This document shows, piece after piece, positions 8,297 through 17,147 of a stretch of 64,000 nucleotides of DNA. The position numbers and the translations under genes were made by a program. The notes under the pieces were generated by a model. It was not told the DNA's origin and ran no database searches. It was given only the letters and a program-made list of their open reading frames with translations. Numbering within the stretch: the stretch's first letter is position 1; each line of letters begins with the position of its first letter. Source of the DNA: Geoalkalibacter halelectricus (GTDB taxonomy: Bacteria; Desulfobacterota; Desulfuromonadia; Desulfuromonadales; Geoalkalibacteraceae); NCBI RefSeq assembly GCF_025263685.1, contig NZ_CP092109.1:1737001-1801000 (forward strand). The letters run 5' to 3'.

Positions 8297-8339
8297 AAAA
8301 CACCTTGCAATATATTCTTAGCGGAGCGCATCGCGATCT

Positions 8340-10040
8340 ATGACCAGCAACCGTCTCGGAGAACTTCTGGTTCGCAACAAATTGATTACCAGCGAGCAGT
8401 TGGAAAAAGCTGTTGCCGATCAGAAAAGCCAGGGCGGGCGCCTCGGCGCCAGCCTCATCAAACTCGGCTTTCTTCATGATGAAGAACTGGCGGCGTTTCT
8501 CTCCAAGCAATACGGCGTGCCCTCCATCAATCTCGATGAATTCGAGATCGAGCCCGCCGTTATTCGTCTCATTCCCGCCGACGTCGTGCAAAAATATCAG
8601 GTTTTGCCCGTCAATCGCGCCGGTTCCACCCTGATCATCGCCATGAGCGATCCCTCGAACATCTTCGCCATCGACGACATCAAGTTCATGAGCGGCTACA
8701 ACATCGAGGTGGTAGTTGCCTCCGAAGCGGCGATCAAGGCCGCCATCGACCGCTATTATGATCAGAGCCAGACCCTGGCCGATGTCATGGAGGATCTCGA
8801 CGATATCGACCTCGAAGTGGTCGACGAGCAAGATTCCGTGGATGTGGCGGCCCTGGAAAAAGCCACCGAAGACGCGCCGGTGGTCAAGCTGGTCAACCTG
8901 ATCCTCACCGACGCCATCAAGAAGAAGGCCTCGGATATCCACATCGAGCCTTATGAAAAGAACTTTCGCGTGCGTTACCGCATCGATGGCGTGCTCTATG
9001 AGGTGATGAAGCCGCCGATGAAGCTCAAAAACGCCATTGTTTCGCGCATCAAGATCATGTCGGAGATGGATATCGCCGAGCGGCGCCTGCCTCAGGACGG
9101 ACGCATCAAGATCAAGCTGCCCGGCGGCAAGGACATGGACTATCGCGTCAACTGTCTGCCCACCCTGTTCGGTGAAAAAGTGGTCCTTCGTCTCCTCGAC
9201 AAGGGCAACCTGCAACTTGACATGACCAAACTCGGCTACGAGCCCCAGGCCCTGGAATGGTTCAAGCGCGAGATTCACAAGCCCTTCGGCATGGTGCTGG
9301 TCACCGGACCCACCGGCTCGGGCAAGACGGTGTCGCTCTATTCGGCCTTGTCCGAACTCAACAAGACCACCGAAAACATTTCCACCGCCGAGGATCCCGT
9401 CGAGTTCAACTTCGCGGGCATCAACCAGGTGCAGATGCACGAGGAAATCGGTCTTAACTTCGCCGCGGCCCTGCGCGCCTTTTTGCGGCAAGACCCCGAC
9501 ATCATCATGATTGGTGAGATCCGCGACTTCGAGACGGCGGAAATCGGCGTCAAGGCGGCCTTGACCGGCCACCTGGTGCTGTCGACCCTGCACACCAACG
9601 ATGCGCCCTCCACCATCAACCGCCTGCTCAACATGGGCATCGAACCGTTTTTGGTCGCTTCCGCCGTCAATCTCATCACCGCCCAGCGCCTGGCACGTCG
9701 CGTCTGTTCCGAGTGCAGCGAGGTCGAGGATATTCCCAAACAGGCCCTCATCGAAGCCGGAGTGGCGGCCGAGGAGGTCGATGCCGTCGTGTGCCGCAGG
9801 GGGCGCGGGTGTAACAACTGCAACAACACCGGTTATCGTGGGCGCGTGGGCCTCTATCAGGTCATGCCCATGTTCGAGGAAATCCGCGAATTGATCCTGG
9901 CCGGTGCCAATACCGCGGAAATCAAGCGCGAGTCCATGCGCCTGGGGGTTAAGACCATGCGTCAGTCGGCCCTGACCAAGCTCAAGGAGGGGGTCACTTC
10001 CTTCGAGGAAGTGCTGCGCTGCACCGTCGCCGATGACTGA
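8340..10040 (+). CDS. pilB: Type IV pilus assembly ATPase PilB
   Basis: Cytoplasmic hexameric motor that powers pilus extension. The protein has 566 residues. The N-terminal MshE-N/GSPII_E domain spans about 1-150. The ATPase domain holds the Walker A motif GPTGSGKT near residue 323, the Asp box region, Walker B DPDIIMIGEIRD near 385 and the His box HLVLSTLHTNDAP near 412. A zinc-binding tetracysteine (CSEC ... CNNC) lies near 457-497 and is typical of extension ATPases rather than PilT. It is first in the order pilB-pilT-pilC-pilS-pilR, as in Geobacter. Confidence 0.96.
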   Translation: MTSNRLGELLVRNKLITSEQLEKAVADQKSQGGRLGASLIKLGFLHDEELAAFLSKQYGVPSINLDEFEIEPAVIRLIPADVVQKYQVLPVNRAGSTLIIAMSDPSNIFAIDDIKFMSGYNIEVVVASEAAIKAAIDRYYDQSQTLADVMEDLDDIDLEVVDEQDSVDVAALEKATEDAPVVKLVNLILTDAIKKKASDIHIEPYEKNFRVRYRIDGVLYEVMKPPMKLKNAIVSRIKIMSEMDIAERRLPQDGRIKIKLPGGKDMDYRVNCLPTLFGEKVVLRLLDKGNLQLDMTKLGYEPQALEWFKREIHKPFGMVLVTGPTGSGKTVSLYSALSELNKTTENISTAEDPVEFNFAGINQVQMHEEIGLNFAAALRAFLRQDPDIIMIGEIRDFETAEIGVKAALTGHLVLSTLHTNDAPSTINRLLNMGIEPFLVASAVNLITAQRLARRVCSECSEVEDIPKQALIEAGVAAEEVDAVVCRRGRGCNNCNNTGYRGRVGLYQVMPMFEEIRELILAGANTAEIKRESMRLGVKTMRQSALTKLKEGVTSFEEVLRCTVADD

Positions 10041-10123
10041 AATCGAACCCGTCCTGCTCGATCACTGGCGGCGGGAGGAGGATTTCAATATTTTCAATCG
10101 AAGTTCAATCACGAGGGATCGAG

Positions 10124-11239
10124 ATGTCCGCCAATATTCATCAGCTTCTCAAAACCATGGTCGAGCAGGGCGCTTCGGATTTGCATGTCTCCACCGGCAC
10201 GCCGCCGCAACTGCGTATCGACGGCAAGGTTCTGCCCACCAAGCTGCCTCCCATGACCCCTGCCGAAACCAAGCAGTTGTGCTACAGCATCCTCACCGAC
10301 GCCCAGAAGCGCAAGTTCGAAGAAGAAAACGAGCTTGATTTCTCCTTCGGAGTCAAGGGCCTGTCGCGTTTCCGCGGCAATTTGTTCATGCAGCGTGGCG
10401 CCGTCGCCGGCGCCTTTCGCCTGATCCCTTACAAGGTTCTGACCTTCGAGGAGTTGGGCCTGCCGCAAGTGGTCAAGGACATTTCGCGCAAGCCGCGCGG
10501 CCTGGTGCTGGTCACCGGTCCCACCGGCAGCGGCAAATCGACGACCCTGGCCTCCATGATCGACCAGATCAACGGTGAGCGCCAGGAGCACATCATGACC
10601 ATCGAAGATCCCATCGAGTACCTGCACCCCCATAAAAAATGCCTGGTCAATCAGCGCGAAGTCGGCGCCGACACCGTTTCGTTCAAAAAGGCTCTCAAGC
10701 ACATTCTGCGGCAGGATCCGGACGTGGTGCTGCTCGGCGAGCTGCGCGATCTCGAAACCATCGAGGCGGCGCTGACCATCGCCGAAACCGGCCATCTGTG
10801 CTTCGCCACCCTGCACACCAACGGCTGCGTGCAGACCATCAACCGCGTCATCGACGTTTTCCCCACCAACCAGCAGACCCAGGTGCGCGCTCAGCTCTCC
10901 TTCGTGCTTGAGGGCGTGCTCAGCCAGACCCTGATCCCCAAGGCCTCCGGGCGCGGGCGGGTGCTGGCTTTGGAGATCATGGTGCCCAACCCGGCGATCC
11001 GCAACCTGATCCGCGAGGACAAGGTGCATCAGATCTATTCACAGATGCAGATGGGGCAGGAAAAATTCAGCATGCAGACCATGAACCAGTCGCTCTTCAT
11101 GCTCTACCACAAAAAACTCATCAGCATGGAAGACGCCATCGGTCGCTCCTCCGACCCCGAGGAATTGCGCCAGATGATCGCCAACCCCAGTGCCGTTCTC
11201 AAGCGCATGACCCCCGGCGCGGCCGCGGCGCGAGCCTGA
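10124..11239 (+). CDS. pilT: Pilus retraction ATPase PilT
   Basis: Cytoplasmic motor that depolymerises the pilus. It has 371 residues, Walker A GPTGSGKSTT near residue 133, Walker B DPDVVLLGELRD near 200 and the PilT-specific AIRNLIREDK motif near 290. The tetracysteine of PilB is absent, as expected. A good ribosome site (GAGGGATCGAG) precedes the ATG. It lies 83 bp after pilB and 17 bp before pilC. Confidence 0.96.
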   Translation: MSANIHQLLKTMVEQGASDLHVSTGTPPQLRIDGKVLPTKLPPMTPAETKQLCYSILTDAQKRKFEEENELDFSFGVKGLSRFRGNLFMQRGAVAGAFRLIPYKVLTFEELGLPQVVKDISRKPRGLVLVTGPTGSGKSTTLASMIDQINGERQEHIMTIEDPIEYLHPHKKCLVNQREVGADTVSFKKALKHILRQDPDVVLLGELRDLETIEAALTIAETGHLCFATLHTNGCVQTINRVIDVFPTNQQTQVRAQLSFVLEGVLSQTLIPKASGRGRVLALEIMVPNPAIRNLIREDKVHQIYSQMQMGQEKFSMQTMNQSLFMLYHKKLISMEDAIGRSSDPEELRQMIANPSAVLKRMTPGAAAARA

Positions 11240-11256
11240 TTTAGCGAGGAATAGCC

Positions 11257-12474
11257 ATGGCCAAATTTGCCTGGGAAGGAAAAACCCGCACCGGCGCGAG
11301 CCAAAAAGGTGAAATGGAGGCGCCCAACCAGGCCGCCGTCACCGCGACCCTGCGGCGTCAGGGCATCATGCCGTCGAAGATCAAGGAACGCGGCAAGGGG
11401 ATGGATCGGGACATCAAGATTCCCGGCATGGAGCCGCGCATCACCACCAAGGATCTGGTGGTGTTTACCCGCCAGTTCGCCACCATGATCGATGCCGGTC
11501 TGCCCCTGGTGCAGTGCCTTGATATTCTCGGGCGCCAGCAGGACAACAAGACCTTCAAGAAGATTCTCGTGCAGGTCAAGGAGGATGTCGAATCCGGTTC
11601 GACCTTCGCGGATGCGCTCAAGAAGCATCCCAAGGCCTTTGACGAACTTTACGTCAACCTGGTGGCGGCGGGCGAGGTCGGCGGGATTCTCGACACCATT
11701 CTCAACCGCCTGGCCGCCTACATCGAAAAAGCCCTCAAGCTCAAAAAGCAGATCAAGGGCGCCATGACCTATCCGGCCACGGTGGTGAGCATCGCCTTCA
11801 TCGTCATTGCCGTTATCCTGGTGTTCGTCATCCCTGCCTTCGAGAGCATGTTCGCCGATTTCGGCGGTGCGTTGCCCGCGCCGACCCAGATCGTCATCAA
11901 CATGAGTAATTTTGTTCAGGATTACATCATTGCGATAATCGGCGGCATCATTCTGTCGATCTTTGCCTTCAAGCGCATCTACCGCACCCAGAAGGGGCGC
12001 GCGCGCATCGACGACTGGGCCCTGAAGCTGCCGGTGTTCGGTCCCCTGATCCGCAAGGCGGCGGTGGCCAAGTTCACCCGTACCCTGGGCACCATGATCT
12101 CCTCGGGCGTGCCGATCCTCGACGGCCTCGATATCGTCGCCAAGACGGCGGGCAACAAAACCGTTGAGAAAGCCATCTACAAGGTGCGCCAGAGCATCAG
12201 CGAGGGCAAGACCATCGCCGAGCCCCTGGAAAAATCCGGCGTGTTCCCGCCCATGGTCTGTCAGATGATTTCCGTCGGTGAGCAGTCGGGCGCCATCGAC
12301 ACCATGCTCAACAAGATTGCCGATTTCTACGACGACGAAGTTGACGATGCGGTTTCGGCTCTTACGGCGATGCTGGAGCCCTTGCTCATGCTGTTTCTTG
12401 GGACCACTGTCGGCGGTCTGGTCATCGCCATGTACCTGCCCATTTTCCAGCTTGCCGGGACGGTCGGCGGCTGA
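11257..12474 (+). CDS. pilC: Pilus inner-membrane platform protein PilC
   Basis: Polytopic inner-membrane protein on which the ATPases act. Its 405 residues contain two GSPII_F domains (about 70-195 and 270-395). Hydrophobic segments include IAFIVIAVILVFVIPAF near 180, one near 225, and a C-terminal one near 380. The repeated pattern (FTRQFATMIDAGLPL and FTRTLGTMISSGVPI) marks the two homologous halves. The start has GCGAGGAAT as ribosome site. Confidence 0.95.
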   Translation: MAKFAWEGKTRTGASQKGEMEAPNQAAVTATLRRQGIMPSKIKERGKGMDRDIKIPGMEPRITTKDLVVFTRQFATMIDAGLPLVQCLDILGRQQDNKTFKKILVQVKEDVESGSTFADALKKHPKAFDELYVNLVAAGEVGGILDTILNRLAAYIEKALKLKKQIKGAMTYPATVVSIAFIVIAVILVFVIPAFESMFADFGGALPAPTQIVINMSNFVQDYIIAIIGGIILSIFAFKRIYRTQKGRARIDDWALKLPVFGPLIRKAAVAKFTRTLGTMISSGVPILDGLDIVAKTAGNKTVEKAIYKVRQSISEGKTIAEPLEKSGVFPPMVCQMISVGEQSGAIDTMLNKIADFYDDEVDDAVSALTAMLEPLLMLFLGTTVGGLVIAMYLPIFQLAGTVGG

Positions 12475-12486
12475 TTCGAGTCTTCC

Positions 12487-14115
12487 ATGAACGATTCCTC
12501 CCGCGCAACGGGTCGGCTTGGGCCGACCCGTTCGCAGTTAAGCTGGTTTCTGCTGTTTCGCCTGGTGGTCATCACCTTGTTTCTCGGCGGAGCCATTCTC
12601 TACCAACTCGGTCTGCGCGCACCTCACCCGCAAACCGCCGTCGATTATCTCTTTTGGCTGGTCGGCCTATCCTACGCGCAGGCGCTCTTCTCCGCGGCGG
12701 TGCTGCGCAAGATTCAGCACTTCAAGGTTTTCACTCAGGTGCAGATTACCTGGGACCTGTTTTTCGTCACCAGCTTGATTTACCTGAGCGGCGGCATCGA
12801 GAGCATCTATTCCTTTCTCTACATCCTGGTCATCATCAGCAGCGCCCTGCTGCTGACCCGCCGTGATTCCCTGCTGGTCGCCTCGGCGGCCTCGATTCTC
12901 TACGGCAGCCTGCTTGACCTGCAATATTTCGGGCTGCTGCCGGTTTTGCCCGGCATGTATTTTTCCGACCAGATCGATGTCGGCACCGTTTTTTACGCCA
13001 TCTTCGTCAATGTCATGGCCTTTTTCCTCACGGCGCTGCTCAGCGGCACCCTCTCCGAACGGCTGCGCCGTAGCGAGCAGGCCCTGGAGCGGCGCCAGAT
13101 CGATTACGAGGAACTGGAAAATCTCAACCGCACCTTGTTGGCCAATATCAATAGTGGGTTGCTCATCATCAACCCCCAAGGCCGCATCCGCTTGCTCAAC
13201 GCGGCCGGCAGCAAGATCACCGGCTATACCCTCGAAGATGTCTATGACCGCGACGTGCGCGAGGTGTTTCCGTCCCTGGGCGTCTATGAGGGTGAATTTC
13301 GTCTGGTGGCCCGTGGTGAGGCGCGCGTCGGCGACCGCTACGGAAAGGTTCACGTCATCGGCTATGATTCGACCCACTTGCGCGACCGCGATGAGCGGAT
13401 TCTCGGCCTGCTGGTCACCTTTCAGGACCTCAGCCACGTCAAGCTGATGGAGGAGCAGCTCAAGCGCGCCGACCGTTTGGCCGCCGTTGGTCGACTGGCC
13501 TCGGGCATGGCCCATGAAATCCGCAATCCCCTGGCTTCCATCAGCGGGTCGGTGCAGTTACTCATGGAAGCAGGCAACGTCAGCGACGATGACAAGCGGC
13601 TGATGCGCATCGTGGTGCGCGAGGCCGATCGCCTCAGTCGGCTGCTCACCGATTTTCTGCTCTATGCACGCCCAAGCTCTCCGGTGCCAGAAAAAATCGA
13701 CATCGCGGCGCTGCTTGATGAGCTTTCACAATTGCTGATGGCGGATGGTCGTTTTTCTGCTATAGAGATACACAAGGAATATGAAAGCGAGGTGTGGCTC
13801 GATCTGGATCGGCAGCAATTCCGTCAGGCCCTGTGGAATCTGGTCATCAATGGTGCCGAAGCCATGGGCGGGCGCGGGGCGCTCTATCTGGGCGCGCAAG
13901 CGGGCGGCCTGATCTGGGTTGAGGACTCTGGCCCCGGCATCGGGGCTGATCTGCGCCAAAAAATCTTCGAACCATTCTTCACCACCAAGGATTCCGGCAC
14001 GGGTCTGGGCTTGGCGACCGTGCACGCCATCGTCACCGGTCACGGCGGCGAGATTGAATTGGAGCAGGGGCGCACGGGGGGCGCGAGGTTTGTGATTCGG
14101 TTGGGGGCGGGTTAA
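12487..14115 (+). CDS. pilS: Sensor histidine kinase PilS
   Basis: Membrane sensor of the PilS/PilR pair that controls pilin transcription. It has 542 residues: about six hydrophobic segments in the first 190, a PAS-like domain near 215-310, and a HisKA domain with phosphoacceptor His in [15 protein letters not shown] near 340. The HATPase domain has the N box [12 protein letters not shown] and G boxes VEDSGPGIG and [12 protein letters not shown]. In Pseudomonas PilS senses PilA in the membrane; the same is possible here but not shown. pilR follows after 98 bp that contain a hairpin. Confidence 0.9.
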   Translation: MNDSSRATGRLGPTRSQLSWFLLFRLVVITLFLGGAILYQLGLRAPHPQTAVDYLFWLVGLSYAQALFSAAVLRKIQHFKVFTQVQITWDLFFVTSLIYLSGGIESIYSFLYILVIISSALLLTRRDSLLVASAASILYGSLLDLQYFGLLPVLPGMYFSDQIDVGTVFYAIFVNVMAFFLTALLSGTLSERLRRSEQALERRQIDYEELENLNRTLLANINSGLLIINPQGRIRLLNAAGSKITGYTLEDVYDRDVREVFPSLGVYEGEFRLVARGEARVGDRYGKVHVIGYDSTHLRDRDERILGLLVTFQDLSHVKLMEEQLKRADRLAAVGRLASGMAHEIRNPLASISGSVQLLMEAGNVSDDDKRLMRIVVREADRLSRLLTDFLLYARPSSPVPEKIDIAALLDELSQLLMADGRFSAIEIHKEYESEVWLDLDRQQFRQALWNLVINGAEAMGGRGALYLGAQAGGLIWVEDSGPGIGADLRQKIFEPFFTTKDSGTGLGLATVHAIVTGHGGEIELEQGRTGGARFVIRLGAG

Positions 14116-14166
14116 ATCCTTCGCGTCCTTTTCGACTCCCCACCGGCTCTTTATAACTCCCCCCGG

Positions 14167-14189
14167 CCCCCTCTTAAATTAAGAGGGGG
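14167..14189. terminator. Hairpin between pilS and pilR
   Basis: CCCCCTCTTAA and TTAAGAGGGGG form an 11-bp stem with a minimal loop. No U-tract follows directly, so it may be an attenuator, an RNA-stability element or one copy of a short repeat family rather than a full terminator. Confidence 0.4.
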
Positions 14190-14213
14190 AGTGTTTGCGT
14201 TTATTTTTTCTCA

Positions 14214-15617
14214 ATGGAGAGACATCTCTTGGAAAATAAAGAATTTCGTATTCTCGTGGTCGACGACGAAGAGAGCCTGCGTGAAGTGCTGACCATCATG
14301 CTGCACCGCGAAGGTTACAGGGTCGATGCCGCCTCGGACGGCGGCCATGCCCTGGCGTGCCTGAATGAAAAAGATTACGACCTGATCATCAGCGATATCA
14401 AGATGCCGCGCGTGAGCGGTTTTGAGCTGCTCAAGCATGTGCGTGAGACGGCGCCCGAAACGGTCATGATCATGATCACCGCCTTCTCCTCCACGGAGGA
14501 AGCGGTCGAAGCCATGAAACAGGGCGCCTATGATTACATCACCAAGCCCTTCAAGAACGAGGAAATCCGCCTCATCGTACGTAACGCCCTGGAGCGCCGC
14601 TCCCTGCGCCGGGAAAGCAAGCAGGGCAAGGAAGAGGGGGGGCGGCGTCAGACCTTCGGCAACCTCATCGGCCGAAGCCGGCCCATGCAGGAACTCTATG
14701 ATCTGATCGAAAAAGTCGCCGATACGCGGGTCAACGTGCTCATCACCGGCGAAAGCGGCACCGGCAAGGAAGTGGTGGCCAAGGCCATTCACTACAACAG
14801 CGACCGGCGCGACATGCCCTTTATCCCCATCAACTGCGGTGCCATTCCGGAAAACCTGCTGGAAAGCGAACTCTTCGGCCACGAAAAGGGCTCTTTTACC
14901 GGCGCGGTCAGCCAGAAACCCGGATTGTTCGAAGTCGCCAACCAGGGCACCCTGTTTCTCGACGAGATCGGCGAGCTGCCGCCCATGATGCAGGTCAAGC
15001 TGCTGCGCGTGATTCAGGAGCGCGAATTTCGCCGGGTCGGCGGCACCAAAAACATCCGTTGCGACGTGCGCGTCATCGCCGCCACCAACAAGGATTTGGA
15101 AGGCGAAGTCAAGATCGGCGCTTTTCGCGAGGATCTCTTCTATCGCCTCAACGTCATTCGCATCGAGCTGCCGTCCCTGCGCGAGCGGCGCGAGGATATC
15201 CCCCTGCTGGTCCAACACCTCTACAGCAAGCTGACCGGCCGCGAGGGATTCCAGATCGAAGAGACGGCCATGCGCCGGCTGCTCGAATACCGCTGGCCCG
15301 GAAATATCCGCGAGCTTGAAAACGTCATCGAGCGCTGCGTGGTGCTCGGCGCCGCCGATAAGCTCACCGCCGAGTGCTTGCCTCTGCCCCTGCAGGCAAC
15401 TCCCGCGACCGGCGGGGAAGCCTTAAGCACCGAGATCCCCGACAGCGGCTTTGACCTCGACGCCTACCTCGGCAACATCGAACAGGAAATCCTGCACAAA
15501 GCTCTGGAGAAAACCGGCGGCGTGCGCAAAAAAGCCGCCGAACTGCTCGGCATCTCCTTTCGCTCCATGCGCTATCGGCTGGCTAAATTCGGTATTTCGC
15601 CGGATGATGATGAGTGA
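14214..15617 (+). CDS. pilR: Sigma-54-dependent response regulator PilR
   Basis: NtrC-family activator that, when phosphorylated by PilS, opens sigma-54 promoters. It has 467 residues. The receiver domain has VVDDEE near 16 and acceptor Asp in IISDIKMP near 62. The AAA+ domain has Walker A GESGTGKE near 181, sigma-54 contact motif GSFTGA near 230 (usual form GAFTGA) and Walker [13 protein letters not shown] near 245. A C-terminal Fis-type helix-turn-helix ([18 protein letters not shown]) ends the protein. A TTG at 14229 with GGAGAG upstream is an alternative start. Likely targets are the sigma-54 promoters at 16362 and 23604. Confidence 0.93.
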   Translation: MERHLLENKEFRILVVDDEESLREVLTIMLHREGYRVDAASDGGHALACLNEKDYDLIISDIKMPRVSGFELLKHVRETAPETVMIMITAFSSTEEAVEAMKQGAYDYITKPFKNEEIRLIVRNALERRSLRRESKQGKEEGGRRQTFGNLIGRSRPMQELYDLIEKVADTRVNVLITGESGTGKEVVAKAIHYNSDRRDMPFIPINCGAIPENLLESELFGHEKGSFTGAVSQKPGLFEVANQGTLFLDEIGELPPMMQVKLLRVIQEREFRRVGGTKNIRCDVRVIAATNKDLEGEVKIGAFREDLFYRLNVIRIELPSLRERREDIPLLVQHLYSKLTGREGFQIEETAMRRLLEYRWPGNIRELENVIERCVVLGAADKLTAECLPLPLQATPATGGEALSTEIPDSGFDLDAYLGNIEQEILHKALEKTGGVRKKAAELLGISFRSMRYRLAKFGISPDDDE

Positions 15618-15637
15618 GGCAGGGGAGGGCGCTTTTA

Positions 15638-15769
15638 TTACAAAGGCAATAGCCGCTTCAAGGCGTCTTTGACACTTTTTTGGTCTCTGTCCGCCAAAAC
15701 GCCCGCTTTTCGAATGATGAGGTTTTCGTCCAGAGTGAACAGCTGCATGCGGACGATGGAAGGTGGATG
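15638..15769 (-). pseudogene. C-terminal remnant of a PemK/MazF-like toxin
   Basis: Reading the minus strand from 15769 to the stop at 15638-15640 gives about 43 residues, including SIVRMQLFTLDENLI and ending in DALKRLLPL. This resembles the end of PemK/MazF endoribonuclease toxins (an R-x-x-x-x-TLD stretch, then a helix). A stop closes the frame upstream, and neither the rest of the toxin nor an antitoxin in the same direction is present. The similarity is judged by eye over a short length. Confidence 0.4.
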
Positions 15770-15846
15770 CTATCCTTGGGCCTTCGTTTTTCGGCCATTG
15801 ACACCCGCTTTATATCTGTTGGGGACATTATTAATGGAGTAGCCCG

Positions 15847-16077
15847 ATGGCATTGGCCAAGCTCAGCAGCAAATCGCAAATCGTTCTTCCTGCCGAAATT
15901 TGCCGGCGCTTGAAAATCAAGCCCGGTGACATGCTTGAGATCGCGGAAGGGGACAATGCCATTGTGATTCGCAAAGCTGAAAAGTCGGCCCTTGAAGCTT
16001 TGGATGCCTGCGGCTCAAAACTTTGGCAGGGCTACGATAGGGAATTGGAAGAGGCCAGGGAAGAGTGGAATCCTTGA
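15847..16077 (+). CDS. AbrB/VapB-type antitoxin
   Basis: A 76-residue swapped-hairpin AbrB (SpoVT/VapB-like) DNA-binding protein. ALAKLSSKSQIVLPAEICRRL is the DNA-binding core, followed by KPGDMLEIAEGD. The acidic C-terminal tail (ELEEAREEWNP) is the type that wraps a PIN-domain toxin. The expected vapC directly downstream is missing except for a short possible remnant, so this looks like an orphan antitoxin. It sits between pilR and pilA with no shared promoter visible. Confidence 0.75.
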   Translation: MALAKLSSKSQIVLPAEICRRLKIKPGDMLEIAEGDNAIVIRKAEKSALEALDACGSKLWQGYDRELEEAREEWNP

Positions 16078-16151
16078 GCGCGAGCCGAAGCAATGATAAG
16101 GATCTGCTCAAGATTGCAGGGGCGGGCTTGGACGTTCTCTTGTTTGAATGA
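16065..16151 (+). pseudogene. Possible remnant of a VapC-like toxin gene
   Basis: A 28-codon frame starts (GTG 16065 or TTG 16074) inside the end of the antitoxin gene, the arrangement usual for vapBC. It encodes SNDKDLLKIAGAGLDVLLFE and stops. SxDKDLL-x-x-A-G resembles the last conserved stretch of PIN domains; the body of the domain is absent, so an internal deletion is likely. The homology is short and uncertain. Confidence 0.3.
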
Positions 16152-16217
16152 CTGCCCCCCCTCTTGATCTCCCAATGGCGTAGGAAGGGGACGTGAACGT
16201 CGTGAAGCAGGAAGAGG

Positions 16218-16232
16218 TGACAACTTTTGTCA
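16218..16232. promoter_or_regulatory. Possible activator site upstream of pilA
   Basis: TGACAA-CTT-TTGTCA is a perfect 6-bp inverted repeat with TGTC half sites, immediately followed by a second one, CGTCA-CCA-TGACG (16233-16243 region). They lie about 155-170 bp before the predicted pilA transcription start, a normal distance for an NtrC-type activator such as PilR. TGTC-containing PilR sites are known in Pseudomonas; binding here is inferred. Confidence 0.4.
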
Positions 16233-16259
16233 CGTCACCATGACGCAAAATGTTCTGTT

Positions 16260-16285
16260 GACCGGCCCCAAGGCCGGTCTTTTTT
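16260..16285 (+). terminator. Intrinsic terminator upstream of the pilA promoter
   Basis: GACCGGCC, loop CCAA, GGCCGGTC, followed by six T. It would stop transcription coming from the antitoxin region and isolate pilA, so that pilA depends on its own promoter. Confidence 0.8.
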
Positions 16286-16361
16286 GTGGCGGATCTGGTT
16301 GGTTTTTCTATGTTGCTGAAAATGCACAAAAATATTTGTTTATGAAGTGGGTTTAAGGGGT

Positions 16362-16377
16362 TGGCACGGCAGTTGCT
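16362..16377 (+). promoter_or_regulatory. Sigma-54 promoter of pilA
   Basis: TGGCACG-N4-TTGCT matches the sigma-54 consensus, with GG at 16363-16364 and GC at 16375-16376, exactly 10 bp between. The start of transcription should fall near 16388, leaving a leader of about 100 nt. PilR, encoded just upstream, is the likely activator. A near-identical promoter precedes pilM. Confidence 0.9.
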
Positions 16378-16489
16378 CTATGGATAGCCAGATTGCAACC
16401 GACCGGCGAGGCATCCGGAGGCCTCAAAGAGTTTTGCAGATGTGGACGTCCAGGCCCATGTACTCAAACCCAGAAAGGAGCAAGAAGAC

Positions 16490-16705
16490 ATGTTGTCAAA
16501 GTTCAAGAAAAGCCAAAAGGGTTTTACCCTCATCGAGCTGCTGATCGTCGTCGCGATCATCGGCATCCTCGCAGCCATCGCAATCCCGCAGTTCGCGAGC
16601 TATCGCGAGAGAGCGTTCAATTCGGCGGCGCAGAGTGATTTGCGGACCATTCGTACCTCGGTTGAAGCACATTACGCTGAAAACTATCAGTATCCGGCTC
16701 ATTAA
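16490..16705 (+). CDS. pilA: Type IV pilin PilA, short conductive (e-pilin) type
   Basis: Major pilin. It has an 11-residue leader ending KKSQKG, then [20 protein letters not shown] with the Glu at mature position 5. The mature protein has only 60 residues, against roughly 120-150 for ordinary pilins, so the globular head is missing as in Geobacter PilA. Aromatic residues fall at mature positions 1, 24, 27, 32, 51, 55 and 57; positions 1, 24, 27, 32, 51 and 57 are aromatic in G. sulfurreducens too. The start at 16490 has AAAGGAG upstream; an in-frame GTG at 16442 could give a longer precursor. PilD processes it. Confidence 0.95.
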   Translation: MLSKFKKSQKGFTLIELLIVVAIIGILAAIAIPQFASYRERAFNSAAQSDLRTIRTSVEAHYAENYQYPAH

Positions 16706-16730
16706 GCCCAGCCTTTAAGGAGTAGATGCC

Positions 16731-17054
16731 ATGAAAAAAATGACCGTTCTTCTTGCCGCCTTTTTTCTCTTGATGTCAGGGCACGCCTTTGCCCAGACAA
16801 CCTTCACCGATGCGGATACTGACAAACAAATCACCTGCGGAACCAATGGGCCCACCGTGCCTCTGTCGCCGCGGGTTGAAGCCCTTTACCTCGGTACTGC
16901 AACCACCTATGCTATCGCCACGCGCAATGTGCAAGGAACTCGCACCTTTGGCACCGCTCATAATGAAACAGGCATTTTCTGGGCGGATGGAATTGACGTT
17001 ACGCCGACTTTAGACACTAATTTTTCTTCGGAAACTGCGTGGAGCCAACTTTAA
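16731..17054 (+). CDS. spc: Short pilin chaperone homolog (Spc / PilA-C type)
   Basis: A 107-residue exported protein directly after pilA (25 bp gap). Residues 1-21 form a signal peptide ending AHAFAQ-like (GHAFA). The rest is a small domain with YAIATRNVQGTRTFGTA and ETGIFWADGID, resembling the PilA-C/Spc protein that Geobacter encodes after its truncated pilin and needs for pilin stability. It corresponds to the head domain lost from PilA. A hairpin follows at 17068. The gene symbol is by position and resemblance. Confidence 0.7.
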   Translation: MKKMTVLLAAFFLLMSGHAFAQTTFTDADTDKQITCGTNGPTVPLSPRVEALYLGTATTYAIATRNVQGTRTFGTAHNETGIFWADGIDVTPTLDTNFSSETAWSQL

Positions 17055-17067
17055 GCGCCTCGATTGC

Positions 17068-17093
17068 AAGGGCCCCTTGGAAGAGGGGCCCTT
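17068..17093. terminator. Hairpin after the spc gene
   Basis: AAGGGCCCC and GGGGCCCTT form a strong 9-bp stem around an 8-nt loop, 14 bp after the stop codon. There is no T-tract, so it may protect the pilA-spc mRNA 3' end rather than terminate by itself. Confidence 0.5.
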
Positions 17094-17147
17094 AGCTTGA
17101 GGATTAACGGGTGTCGTAGTAATGGAATTTGATGCTTGATTAATTCA

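Larger units (their letters stand above)
16152..16489 (+). other. Regulatory region upstream of pilA, no gene
   Basis: These 338 bp hold no convincing ORF. In order they contain the inverted repeat at 16218-16232, an intrinsic terminator at 16260-16285, an AT-rich stretch, the sigma-54 promoter at 16362-16377 and a leader of about 100 nt before pilA. A long leader of this kind gives room for post-transcriptional control. Confidence 0.7.

Noticed and set aside
16205-16290. GEMM-type cyclic dinucleotide riboswitch before pilA
   Set aside because: A GACGCAAA word is present, but the GGCAAACC segment and second stem of the motif are missing, and the following hairpin is an ordinary terminator upstream of the sigma-54 start.
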